Source: Streptomyces avidinii
GTDB lineage: Bacteria; Actinomycetota; Actinomycetes; Streptomycetales; Streptomycetaceae
NCBI RefSeq assembly: GCF_014650695.1
Contig: NZ_BMVL01000023.1
Span: 1 to 45,306 of the forward strand
Reading direction: 5' to 3'
Length of the DNA: 45,306 bases
A program made the position numbers and the translations under genes. This document shows, one piece after another, positions 1-7,611 of this stretch (positions within the stretch are counted from its first letter, which is position 1; every line of letters starts with the position of its first letter). Under the pieces are notes generated by a model. The model had not been told where the DNA came from and searched no databases. It worked only from the letters and a program-made list of their open reading frames with translations.

Positions 1-784
1 TTTCGACACGCCCTCACCGCCACCAGCAAAGGCTGCTGACCCTGGTCGTTCTCCGGCGGGAGGGCGTGCAGCGCCGCGCGGACGTCCGCGTCCGGCCGCG
101 GTGTCGCCAGAGCGTGCCAGCATCAGACCGCGGTGCATCTCCAGGCAACCTGGCCCGCGAGATTGCCGACTCTGCAGCCCGCCGCCTCCACGTCCGGTTC
201 TTCGTCACGGCGGCGCAGCGGCCGCCGACCGTGTCATCCGAGGGGTGAGCATGCAGAACCGCGGCCACCTGGCGTCCGACAGGCCGGGCGTGCTCCTCAC
301 TGTGTCGCTCCCGGTAGTCGCCGGCTCCGGAGTACTCGAACGGGGCGCTCGCCCGGGGGATGAGGAACACTCCCGCGCGGGCCGCAGTCGACGCCACGTC
401 GATGGCGTGGAACTCCAACCGGCTGCCTCGATAACGGGGGCCCGATCCCGCGCGCTGCACCCGGGGCTCCGCGCCTGGGGCGGGGCGGGGCTGCCACTAG
501 CGTCTGGACTGCCTGGTCCCGGCACTGGGCTGGCGCCGCCCGAAACCCCCGTCCTCGGGCGGCGTCAGCTCAGTGCCGGGAACGCGAGAGGCCCCCGGTC
601 GTCGGCGGGGGGCTCCGGTTTCCCGTCCCCTGACCGACCCTCCGGCGCCCACTCTGCCAAGCCCCGGAACACCGCGCATTGGCCCGGCGTGCACAGTGTC
701 TTGACGGAGAGTCGCCCCGTCGGCCGCGCCCCGGGCCCCGGCTCTTGTTGCGCGGGCCGCCACGGCCGGTGTAAACCCGTGATC
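1..784. other. Gap without a convincing gene
   Basis: No reading frame here has a recognisable family. The first 39 bases could be the last 12 codons of a rightward gene (stop TGA at 37-39), but that is too short to judge. On the minus strand, roughly 225-420 encodes a stretch that reads like protein (it contains the string FLIPRASAPFEYSGAGDY), so a decayed gene is possible, but I cannot name it. The strongest signal is the long hairpin at 517-581, listed separately. Confidence 0.5.
517..581 (+). other. Very long RNA hairpin (27-bp stem, 11-nt loop)
   Basis: The arms 517-543 and 555-581 pair over 27 consecutive positions. Only two positions, 528/570 and 533/565, are G-U wobbles when read as plus-strand RNA; all others are Watson-Crick. 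On the minus strand those two become A-C mismatches, so the fold favours rightward transcription. The loop is 544-554. It is far longer than an ordinary intrinsic terminator stem. It lies about 200 bp upstream of the AraC-type gene, so it may be a terminator for an upstream gene, a structured leader or a remnant of a small inverted-repeat element. Confidence 0.8.
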
Positions 785-1783
785 ATGCTGCCCGAGAGAA
801 CGTTCCGCAGCGCGGAACTAGCGCCCGCCGACCGTTTCGAGAGCTGGCGGGCCCTGATGTCGGAGACGCATGCGCCCATGGAGATGCGCAGTGAGCACGC
901 CGCCGACTTCTGGGTGAACCAGCGCGTCATCTCGCTCGGCGGGATCACGGTCTATCCGATGGAATGTCGTCCCCTGACCTTCCAGCGCACACCGAAGCTG
1001 ATAGCGAGGTCGGACCCCGAGGCGTTCCACCTCTCGCTGATCAAACGCGGGGCGGGAGCGGTAACGCTGGGCAAGGACACCGTGGTGCACGGTGTGTTCG
1101 ACATCCACACCAGTGACACGTCACGGCCGTTCGAGATCAGTTCCGGCCCGCATTCCGTCGAGATCATCGGGGTCGAGGTACCCAAGGCGCTGCTGCCGCT
1201 GCCCCCGCACACCGCGGGCCGGGTCATCGGCAAGCGCATCTCGGCCCGGGAGGGAATGGGGGCCCTGGTGGCCACCTTCCTCGACCAGGTGACCAAGGAC
1301 AGCCGGTCCTACCGTCCGGCCGAGGGCCCGCGCCTGAGCGGCGTACTGGCCGATCTCGTCGCCTCGCTCTTCGCCGGTGTCCTCGAAGCGGACCGGTCCT
1401 TGACCCCGGAGACGCACCGGCGCGCCCTGGCGCTCCGCGTGATGGCCTTCATCCGGGACAACGCCGACGATCCGCTGCTGGACGTCCCCGCGATCGCCGC
1501 CGCCCACCACATCTCCGTCAGCTATCTCCACCGGGTGTTCCAGCAGGAGGGGGACGGGGCGACGGCCGCGGCCTTCCTTCAGGGCCAGCGGCTCTCGCGG
1601 GCACGCCAGGACTTGGCGGACCCGCTGCACCAGGAGGTGCCCGTGCACGTCATCGGCGCCCGGCGGGGCTTCCGGCACGCGTCCGCGTTCAGCCGGGCGT
1701 TCCGCGAGGCCTACGGCCTGCCGCCCGCGGCCTTCCGCGGGCAGGCCCGGGCGGAGGACCTGGCCGGGACGCACGCCTCCTAG
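785..1783 (+). CDS. AraC-family transcriptional regulator
   Basis: A 332-residue regulator. The N-terminal ~200 residues resemble the AraC-binding-like domain (PF14525 type) found before the DNA-binding part in many actinobacterial AraC proteins. The C-terminal ~100 residues form the double helix-turn-helix, with ISVSYLHRVFQQEG as the first recognition region and GFRHASAFSRAFREAYGLPP as the typical second HTH signature. The frame is open far upstream, but coding character begins at the ATG at 785; no strong Shine-Dalgarno is visible. It stands alone, and nothing identifies its ligand or targets. The family assignment is firm; the role is unknown. Confidence 0.88.
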   Translation: MLPERTFRSAELAPADRFESWRALMSETHAPMEMRSEHAADFWVNQRVISLGGITVYPMECRPLTFQRTPKLIARSDPEAFHLSLIKRGAGAVTLGKDTVVHGVFDIHTSDTSRPFEISSGPHSVEIIGVEVPKALLPLPPHTAGRVIGKRISAREGMGALVATFLDQVTKDSRSYRPAEGPRLSGVLADLVASLFAGVLEADRSLTPETHRRALALRVMAFIRDNADDPLLDVPAIAAAHHISVSYLHRVFQQEGDGATAAAFLQGQRLSRARQDLADPLHQEVPVHVIGARRGFRHASAFSRAFREAYGLPPAAFRGQARAEDLAGTHAS

Positions 1784-1849
1784 TGGGGCGGGGGTGCCCC
1801 GGCCCGCTCCCGGCCGCTGGGCTGGCCGCCCCCGTGTGCAGGGCGGTCT

Positions 1850-2150
1850 CTCATCGTCCGTCGACGTGGCAGTTCTGCCTGGCCGCGGTGTAAGGCCGCC
1901 GTAGAGGCTGCTCGCCGTCGAGCTTCAAAAGGTCGAAGGAGAGGGAGTAGGTCGGCCACCGGGCGGCCGGGGCCGGGGCGCTGCAGGCGCGGGCGGCGGC
2001 GCTGCGACGCCTGGAACGACAGCCGGACGACCGCGGTGTCCCAGACGACGAGCTCGCCGTCGAGGGCCGGACCGCCGGGGCGCTGCCCGGCGGCCGCCAC
2101 CAGGTCCGACCGCCGCGGTCCTGGACCAGCGCTCCTCGCGGGCCTCCTGT
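1850..2150 (-). pseudogene. Remnant of an ATP-dependent DNA ligase (adenylation domain)
   Basis: Pieces of a LigD/LigC-type ligase domain are visible on the minus strand in two alternating frames. In order they read VQDRGGR (about 2110-2130), then DLVAAAGQRPGGPALDGELV continuing VWDT and FQASQRR (about 1990-2105), then back to the first frame for WPTYSLSFDLLKLDGEQPLR (about 1885-1960). The order and spacing match the family pattern of ligase motifs after the catalytic lysine (LDGELVVW, then FDLL..DG). At least two frameshifts separate the pieces, and the catalytic KxDG region and the C-terminal OB fold are absent. It cannot encode a working ligase. Confidence 0.6.
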
Positions 2151-2231
2151 CGTTGACCATTCCCGCCGACCACACCACGTCCTAGACTGCGACCGCTCCA
2201 AAACCTGGCGATCATCAGGAGGGCGCGCAAG

Positions 2232-2957
2232 ATGAACCGAGCACTGATCAGCGCATTTGCGGCCGTGACGTTAGTTGTGTCCGGGGGAAGTGCCGCCACC
2301 GCTTCCGACGGCGCTCCGCCGCGCACCACGCACGGCCCTTGCCAGTACACACAGACCCCGGACGAGCCGCCCGCGCGTCATGTTCCGCTGCCGCCTGACC
2401 CGCGGCGCACCCCTGGCCGTGGCACGGTTGACATGGCTGTTCCGACCAGCCAGGGTCCGCTCCCGCTGCGTTTGGACCAGGCCAAGGCGCCGTGCACGGT
2501 CCAGAGTTTCCTGCACCTGGCACGGCATGGGTTCTACGACCGGACGGTGTGCCACCGTCTGACGGCGTATCCGACGCTGAAGGTCCTGCAGTGCGGCGAC
2601 CCGACCGGGACCGGTGAGGGAGGGCCCGGGTACAAGTACAAGGACGAGCTGCCGGTGGATCTGCCACCCGCACCGACCGATCCGACCGGCGCGCGCCGCC
2701 TGTACGGGCGCGGCCTGCTGGCGATGGCCAACGCCGGTCCGGACACGAACGGCTCACAGTTCTTCGTCGTCTACGGCGACTCCGCACTGCGCCCGAACTA
2801 CACGGTGTTCGGCACGGTCGGCTCCGACGGCCTGGCAACACTCGACAGGACCGCCGCCGGAGGAATCGAGCCGACCGCGGAGGACCCGGCACCGGTCGAC
2901 GGCACACCCGTGCTGCGGACCGAGCTGCTCCGCGTCCGGCCGGCCTGCTGGCATTGA
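2232..2957 (+). CDS. Secreted cyclophilin-type peptidyl-prolyl isomerase
   Basis: A 241-residue protein with an N-terminal signal peptide (residues 1-25, ending ATASDG) and then a cyclophilin domain. It shows the expected order of motifs: FLHLARHGFYDRTVCHRL near residue 95-112, QCGDPTGTGEGGPGYKYKDE, LAMANAGPDTNGSQFFV, and YTVFGTV near the end. Cyclophilins isomerise Xaa-Pro bonds and would act here on exported proteins. The start is supported by AGGAGG at 2216-2221, ten bases upstream of the ATG. A hairpin at 2964-2989 directly follows the stop. It appears monocistronic. Confidence 0.9.
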   Translation: MNRALISAFAAVTLVVSGGSAATASDGAPPRTTHGPCQYTQTPDEPPARHVPLPPDPRRTPGRGTVDMAVPTSQGPLPLRLDQAKAPCTVQSFLHLARHGFYDRTVCHRLTAYPTLKVLQCGDPTGTGEGGPGYKYKDELPVDLPPAPTDPTGARRLYGRGLLAMANAGPDTNGSQFFVVYGDSALRPNYTVFGTVGSDGLATLDRTAAGGIEPTAEDPAPVDGTPVLRTELLRVRPACWH

Positions 2958-2963
2958 CTCCCC

Positions 2964-2989
2964 GCGGCCCGCGCCGAAGCCGCGGCCGC
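2964..2989 (+). terminator. Terminator-like hairpin after the cyclophilin gene
   Basis: Inverted repeat starting six bases after the stop codon: stem GCGGC plus CGCG pairing with CGCG plus GCCGC, one bulged C at 2969 and a 7-nt loop. There is no U-tract, as is usual for Streptomyces terminators. Confidence 0.5.
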
Positions 2990-3049
2990 TGCGGTGGCGT
3001 CCGTCCGGGGGCCAGGTGGGGGTGGTGGAGCGGGAGCGGGCCGCCGTCA

Positions 3050-3639
3050 GGGAGACCCACAGCCGGGACGCGGGCGCGGCCCTCCAGACAGCGGGCGCCG
3101 GGAGCGCGGGCGGCCTGCTCGAAGGCGTCGGCCGCCGCCCGGACCCGGTCTCGACATCACCGGCACCGGAGGCCTGTCCGGCGCGGCGGCCCAGGAGTGC
3201 GGAGGCTTCCCGGATACGCGTCTCGGCGAGCGCCCGGTCCGCAGGGGCGACGTGCGGGGTGCAGCGCTCGCGCACCCGGGGCAAGGGCAGGTCGTGAGCG
3301 AGGGTCGATCCGGCGAACCAGACCGGGCGGGAGCCGCCGTCCGCGCGGTCCCCGGGCAGCGCCACCGTGTACCCGGGGAGAACGCCGTCGTCGCCGTGGC
3401 GCTCGCGCACCCGCAGTCCCGCGTCGCGCAGCCGCTCCAGGAAGTCGGTGTCGCCATCGGCGAGGGCGGCCGCGGTCCGGACGGTGCGCTGCAGCACCTC
3501 CTGGGCGGTCTCGGCCATGCGCGGCGGGCCGCCATCCGAGTACAGCCTCGACCAGACACTCGTGGGGTACGCGATCCAGCGGCAGTTCACCTTCGAGGTG
3601 TTCCTCGGGGTCGTGCCGGACCAGGTGTGTGCTGCTCAT
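3050..3639 (-). pseudogene. Frameshifted plasmid/ICE mobilization (relaxase-type) protein remnant
   Basis: From about 3518 down to 3150 the minus strand encodes a stretch typical of the C-terminal half of Streptomyces relaxase/mobilization proteins: LERLRDAGLRVRER, then GYTVALPGDRADGG, PVWFAGSTLAHDLPLPRVRE. The continuation expected in this family (a helical ADAFDRAARAP-like segment) is present, but in another frame: ADAFEQAARAPGARCLEG at about 3075-3135. A further frame upstream starts with an ATG at 3639. The N-terminal relaxase catalytic domain is missing. It is evidence for past conjugative or integrative DNA at this place. Confidence 0.55.
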
Positions 3640-3982
3640 CGGGGCCTCGCTGACGTGGGCGTGGTCACGGGCGGCGGGCATCGACCGCAAGGCGAACGTA
3701 CGGCAACCGCGGATGCGGTAGGACTGACCCCGAGTACGGGTTTCGGTGCGCAGGGCGACCGGGGAGCAGGTCGGTACGGGCAGGCCGCGACGGACATCGG
3801 CAGGGGTGGTGACGGGCTTCGTGCTGCGCCTGCTGCGGGAGATGACACCGCGGAAGCCGCGAACGTGAACTACTGGGCACTGTGGCTGGGGGCGTTGCCG
3901 TTGCCGCAGCCGGACGAACCGGCGGTGCGGCCGTGTCGTCGCCCCGCCGAAGACTCCCGCCCAAGACGTCCGCCGGGTCTCC
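3640..3982. other. Gap without a convincing gene
   Basis: Several open frames on both strands have low-complexity Arg/Pro/Ala translations characteristic of non-coding high-GC frames. I see no motif, repeat or hairpin that I can support. Confidence 0.5.
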
Positions 3983-5080
3983 TCACTCGGCGCCGAGCCG
4001 GCCGCCGATCCATTCGAGGGCCGGCGGGATCTCGCGGTTCCAGGTGTTGAAGCTGTGTCCTCCACGGTCGAGCGTGATCGACGAGACGCGGGCCGGATCC
4101 TTCACCGCCTTGATGAACTGCTGGGTCGGTTTGTAGTTCTCCTCGCCCTGCAGCGAGGTCGTCACGAGGAACGAGGACGCGCCCTGCGGCCGGTTGGCGA
4201 GATGCCACAGCAGGTCGGATCGTTTCTCCTCGTCCTTGTCGCCGTGGAAGAGGTCGCCGGAGTACTGGTCGATCTCCGGCTTGTAGTCCGCCGAAAGGCC
4301 CACGCCGGCCGCGTAGGTCTCCGGATGCTGAACCGTCATCTTCAGGGCGCAGTAGCCGCCGGTCGAATCGCCGATGATGCCCCAGCTCCGCGCCGAGGTG
4401 CCGGTGCGGTACGTGCTCGATATGGCCCGGGAGACGTCCGTACCGAAGAAGGTCTCGCTCTGCGAGCCGCCGCCGCGGACATCGACGCACTGGGTGTTCT
4501 CGGCCGAGACGGTGGGCCGCATCATCACCAGGATCATCGGCTGCGCCTTCTTCTCCTTGGCCAGGGTCCAGGCCGTCTTCGGGTAGCGCAGCCCCTTCAG
4601 CAGGTTCTCCGCCGTGCCCGGGTAGCCCGTCAGGACCACCGCCGCGGGGAACCTCCGCTGCTCGTTGCCCTTCTGGAAGTACTCCGGCGGCAGGTACACG
4701 TACGCCTGGGCGGCCCTCCTGGAGCGCTCGCCGTGCACGGTCACCTTCTCGATCACGCCGCTCACCAGGGGATTGCCACCGCCGGGCACGTCGGGAGCCT
4801 GCCGTCCCAGCACCTCCACGGCCACCCCGCCGCGCACGGCCTCCTGGCGTGCGCGTCCGGCCAGGTCCGCCCAGGAACCGTAGATCAGCAGGCTGCGGTT
4901 CGCCGCGAGCGCGACCGACGCGAACAGGAACACCTGCACGAGGACGATCAGCCCCATGCGCCCCAGCACCCGTGCCCGGCTCCCCCGGGCCAGCCGCGGC
5001 CAGAGCCACACGGTGACCGCGAAGGCCAGTGCCGTGCACAGCACGGCGCACAGGAGGAGCTCACTACTTGTCAGACCCAT
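3983..5080 (-). CDS. Membrane-anchored esterase (alpha/beta hydrolase, Ag85/esterase-D-like)
   Basis: A 365-residue protein. Two hydrophobic segments at residues 7-27 and 42-60 anchor the N-terminus; the rest is an extracytoplasmic putative esterase domain (PF00756 type, as in esterase D and antigen 85). Evidence: YLPPEYFQKG near 129-138, the nucleophile elbow GIIGDSTGGYCALK with Ser239, and a C-terminal GGHSFNTW with His342. These enzymes hydrolyse or transfer acyl groups; the substrate cannot be deduced. The start ATG at 5080 has an AGAGG-like sequence about 9 bases upstream. It is surrounded by decayed genes but is itself intact. Confidence 0.85.
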   Translation of the reverse strand: MGLTSSELLLCAVLCTALAFAVTVWLWPRLARGSRARVLGRMGLIVLVQVFLFASVALAANRSLLIYGSWADLAGRARQEAVRGGVAVEVLGRQAPDVPGGGNPLVSGVIEKVTVHGERSRRAAQAYVYLPPEYFQKGNEQRRFPAAVVLTGYPGTAENLLKGLRYPKTAWTLAKEKKAQPMILVMMRPTVSAENTQCVDVRGGGSQSETFFGTDVSRAISSTYRTGTSARSWGIIGDSTGGYCALKMTVQHPETYAAGVGLSADYKPEIDQYSGDLFHGDKDEEKRSDLLWHLANRPQGASSFLVTTSLQGEENYKPTQQFIKAVKDPARVSSITLDRGGHSFNTWNREIPPALEWIGGRLGAE

Positions 5081-5435
5081 GGATCAGCGGAACCTCTGCG
5101 ACGTCTCGGTCTGGACGCACCGGTCCAGAGCACCGCCAACCGGTGCGCATCAGGCAAGAGAGGTACCGGGGCGAAAGCGTTCCACCGAGCTGCGGGGCCG
5201 CCTGCAAGGCTCCGTCGTCGAGGGCGCGTCGGCCCACCCTCGGGTGCAATCGCCCGCCTGGGCGCAGCCCCCTCGCGCCGCAGTGGCGCGCCGGCCTTCG
5301 CCGGTCGCCCGTCGCGGACGAGGGACGGGTGATCGGGTGTCGCAGTTTCGATTCCCGCCGGGGCACACGGTGAAGGACCCCGGCCCGATCACGGCCCCGG
5401 GTCCTGCTGCAGCACTGTTTGGCGGACAGGCACGA
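5081..5435. other. Gap holding a tRNA-Arg-like fragment
   Basis: No coding region is supported. The region upstream of the esterase start presumably contains its promoter, which I cannot place. The tRNA-like stretch at 5334-5366 is listed separately. Confidence 0.45.
5334..5366 (+). other. Degenerate tRNA-Arg 3' end, possible attachment-site remnant
   Basis: The sequence CGGGTGTCGCAGTTTCGATT followed by CCCGCCGGGGCAC closely resembles the variable loop, T-arm and 3' acceptor strand of an actinobacterial tRNA-Arg as I remember it (GTGTCGCAGGTTCGAATCCT then GCCGGGGGCAC). The 5' two thirds of a tRNA are absent and the T-stem no longer pairs perfectly, so this is not a functional tRNA. Actinobacterial integrative elements commonly insert at tRNA 3' ends and leave such a copy as an att site, which fits the mobilization remnant at 3050-3639. 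Confidence 0.42.
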
Positions 5436-5630
5436 TCAGCGGTCTTTGACCATCTGCACCCAGAAGCTCTCCTGCTTACCGGAGTTGCCCTTGCAGCGGG
5501 ACCAGGCTTTCGCGTAGAGCCGGCAGTCCTCTCCGGGCCGCACATCGATACGACTCAACCTGCCATCGAATGAACGCCGCCTTCCCGAGCGGCTGGACGA
5601 CTGAGGAGCCGGGCCCGGGCATCGCCTCAC
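5436..5630 (-). pseudogene. Small protein fragment, possibly frameshifted
   Basis: The last ~45 codons look like real protein: FDGRLSRIDVRPGEDCRLYA, then KAWSRCKGNSGKQESFWVQM and VKDR before the stop. There are two cysteines and no start codon with a ribosome binding site in this frame. The frame used upstream (about 5570-5640, MPGPGSSVVQPLGKAAF) looks like the natural N-terminal continuation in another frame. I do not recognise the family. It is either a broken gene or a short gene with an unrecognised start. Confidence 0.35.
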
Positions 5631-5694
5631 GAAGTGGTGGCATCAGCCGTGAGCGACGCAGTTTCATGGGCTTTGCGGGATCGCGGAGTGGCTG

Positions 5695-5946
5695 TCACCT
5701 GTTCCGGGGGATGAGTTGCACCTCGGAGACAGCGGCCTCGGGTGCATCGACTCGGAAGTTCTCGGCAACCTCGGCCAGTCGCTCGTAGATCCGAGACTCT
5801 TCCATGTCGAGTGACAATTCAGAGACGTCGACCGCATGCATGTATTCCCCCGCCCGGAGTTCGACACTCACAGTCGGCGCATCTTCCGGCGAAGCAACGA
5901 GTGAGATGATCTGCCCGGCCGAGTCGTGGACGGCAAGTACCCGCAT
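5695..5946 (-). CDS. Small hypothetical protein (83 aa)
   Basis: An 83-residue acidic protein, soluble, with no signal peptide or membrane segment. It alternates beta-like strands (MRVLAVHDSAGQIISLVAS, VSVELRAGEYMHAVDVSEL) and ends in a helix (EESRIYERLAEVAENFRV). The ATG at 5946 is chosen because GAGGAG lies ten bases upstream. It is the second gene of a two-gene leftward unit, starting 29 bases after the stop of the gene at 5976-6269. I do not recognise the family. Confidence 0.7.
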   Translation of the reverse strand: MRVLAVHDSAGQIISLVASPEDAPTVSVELRAGEYMHAVDVSELSLDMEESRIYERLAEVAENFRVDAPEAAVSEVQLIPRNR

Positions 5947-5975
5947 ACTGTTTCGCTCCTCTACAGTCATGACCA

Positions 5976-6269
5976 TCAGGGGGTGACGATGTGAACGAAG
6001 AGTTTTACAAAGGGACATGAATTTGGCGCGATGTTCCGCACAGTAATGTCCAGAAAGCGCAGTTGATCGTTTTGCCCTGCCCGCGTTTTGAGGATTTCGA
6101 CATTCAGGATCTGTGACCCACTCACGAGACCGCTCAATCCATGCGCGGTGGCCGTGACAGTTCCACTCCCCAACCTTGCGTCCGGGCCGATCTGGTAGCC
6201 CTGCGCCTGGCCGGCAGGAATCGTTGTGGTGTTGAAAATGAACGCCGAGAAGAGCGTCGTCGTCGCCAT
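5976..6269 (-). CDS. Small beta-rich hypothetical protein (97 aa)
   Basis: A 97-residue protein rich in Thr, Ser, Val and Ile. The pattern MATTTLFSAFIFNTTTIPAG followed by GTVTATAHGL and LRFLDITVRNI suggests a single beta-sandwich domain without a signal peptide. GAGGGA lies six bases before the ATG at 6269. Base composition is lower in GC than its neighbours, as if acquired more recently. It is the first gene of a pair with 5695-5946. The family is not recognised. Confidence 0.72.
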   Translation of the reverse strand: MATTTLFSAFIFNTTTIPAGQAQGYQIGPDARLGSGTVTATAHGLSGLVSGSQILNVEILKTRAGQNDQLRFLDITVRNIAPNSCPFVKLFVHIVTP

Positions 6270-6625
6270 GTGCCGTCCCTCGCTTCTTCGTCATGCGGCA
6301 GGGCGCGGGCCGGCCGGGGGTGGCAGCCGGTGCAGCCGTTTGATTACGCGTCAGTTCTAGGAGGCAGGTCGCCCTGCCGCGGGGGCACACGCCGTCGGCC
6401 GGTCGCCGGCTGGGAGATTTCACCCGAAGAATCGGTCAGTCATCACTGCCATTCGGTGGTACCCGCAGAACACGGTCGTCCGGCGTGCACTCCGTGACGG
6501 GTGGCTTCGAGTGGCTGCTCCTTGACTGCCGTCTCACTTGGCGAGTCGGTCGGAGTCGGAGGCGGCCTGCACGGCCTCGCCGGACGGGCGCCGGTGGAGG
6601 TGATCGGGCCCTCGGACCACGTGGC
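6270..6625. other. Gap without an intact gene
   Basis: No intact gene is supported. The segment 6500-6625 may hold the decayed 5' part of the antitoxin remnant that follows (the string EVIGPSDHVALRW appears in a neighbouring frame). A promoter for the leftward pair at 5695-6269 should lie just above 6270 but no clear boxes are visible. Confidence 0.4.
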
Positions 6626-6814
6626 GCTACGGTGGTTGCCGACGCGGTCCGCGCCTACGCTGCCAGGGCCCGCGAGAACGCCGACCGGCTCGCCGCCGTC
6701 CTTGAGGGCATCGCCGCCAACGGCCTGCTCCCGGTGGAGGAGTGCCCGCCCCGGGAGGAGCTGCGGGAGGCCCATCTCGCCCGCCTCGCCGCGCAGCGCC
6801 CGACTGTCGGCTGA
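6626..6814 (+). pseudogene. Remnant of a ribbon-helix-helix (ParD-like) antitoxin
   Basis: The C-terminal ~62 codons of a small antitoxin-like protein: VVADAVRAYAARARENADRL, then AAVLEGIAANGLLPVEECPP and REELREAHLARLAAQ. The VVADAVRAY segment is the usual second helix of ParD-type RHH antitoxins, followed by a charged toxin-binding tail. The N-terminal beta strand is not in frame. A toxin-like remnant follows immediately in the same frame. Confidence 0.42.
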
Positions 6815-6965
6815 CGGCCCCACGGCGCCGGGATCGCGTTCAGGGGCTCCGCCGCCAAACAGCTCGAAGACCTCACGACCGGGCGCGCAGTCCACGCCCT
6901 GGACCGCGCCCTGGTCGCCATCTCCGTGAAGCCGGAGATCGGTGAGCCCATCCCTCCTGGTCCTC
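6815..6965 (+). pseudogene. Remnant of a RelE/ParE-type toxin
   Basis: Directly after the antitoxin stop, the same frame reads IAFRGSAAKQLEDL, then GRAVHALDRALVAISVKP and EIGEP, which matches the N-terminal half of RelE/ParE toxins (start strand, FxxSAxxQLExL helix, second helix, short turn). No ATG, GTG or TTG starts it and the C-terminal catalytic strands are absent. Order antitoxin then toxin is the usual arrangement. It is a remnant, not a working module. Confidence 0.4.
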
Positions 6966-7105
6966 GTCGTCGCGCTGGTCCTGGGCGCCACCGGCTACCT
7001 GTGCGTGGCCCACCCCGCACCGATGGCCCCGATCAGCGGTCGGCGGAGTCGGCGCCGCCCTCGCCACGGCAATCGGTGTCGCCATCGCGAACCGCAGGTG
7101 CTCAC
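6942..7105 (+). pseudogene. Frameshifted small membrane protein
   Basis: From GTG 6942: SPSLLVLVVALVLGATGYL, then CVAHPAPMAPIS, a clear transmembrane helix with a short loop. A one-base frameshift near 7038 is needed to continue into a second hydrophobic stretch, VGGVGAALATAIGVAIANRR. Together they would make a two-helix membrane peptide. The family is not recognised. Confidence 0.35.
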
Positions 7106-7189
7106 GCGGGTGCGCACGCGAGCCCGGGCGCCCGGGGGTGCTTCTTTCGGATCTTCGTCGCGGTCCCGGCGGGCGATACAGTGCGCGCC

Positions 7190-7486
7190 GTGGACATACC
7201 CGACTGGTACGTCTGGATCGCTCTCGGTCTGGCCGTCCTGCAAGCCCTTGGCCTCGTTCCCATCGTCCGCCGGTTGCGCGGTCCCGACTCCGTCGTGCGC
7301 TCCGGGGCACGTCTCGAACTGCTGGATACCGTCGCCGCCCTGCTGCTCATCGGCGGCCTGCTGCTGAGTTTCACGGTGGCGGAATCCTGGTTCTGGCTCG
7401 CTGCCACCGGCTTCGCGCTCATGACCGCCGTCTACGTAGTGAAGGGTGTCCGCCGGCTCCGTGCCCGCCGCAGCCCCGCTTCCTGA
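7190..7486 (+). CDS. Small hypothetical membrane protein (98 aa)
   Basis: A 98-residue protein with three predicted membrane helices: IPDWYVWIALGLAVLQALGL (residues 2-21), LLDTVAALLLIGGLLLSFTV and WFWLAATGFALMTAVYVV, followed by a basic cytoplasmic tail. Start is GTG at 7190; GTG at 7181 in the same frame is an alternative, and neither has a strong ribosome binding site. A convergent-gene terminator lies at 7542-7573. Function unknown. Confidence 0.7.
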   Translation: MDIPDWYVWIALGLAVLQALGLVPIVRRLRGPDSVVRSGARLELLDTVAALLLIGGLLLSFTVAESWFWLAATGFALMTAVYVVKGVRRLRARRSPAS

Positions 7487-7541
7487 TCCGTGAGGCGGGC
7501 CGCAGGGCCGGTGACGCCGGCTGTCGGCCACGCACCGACGA

Positions 7542-7573
7542 GAGCCACCGCGGGCGTCAGCCAGCGGTGGCTC
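7542..7573. terminator. Bidirectional terminator hairpin
   Basis: Perfect 10-bp inverted repeat GAGCCACCGC / GCGGTGGCTC with a 12-nt loop, placed between the stops of two convergent genes (7486 rightward and 7612 leftward). Confidence 0.7.
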
Positions 7574-7611
7574 AGGCGGAGCGTCAAGGCCCGGGCATTC
7601 GAACCACCGGA

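Noticed and set aside
1..39. Possible last 12 codons of a rightward gene
   Set aside because: Too short to distinguish from chance; no family can be inferred.
4055..5332. Long open frame on the plus strand opposite the esterase
   Set aside because: The translation is Arg/Gly/His-rich and has no motif; it is the third-position shadow of the intact minus-strand esterase.
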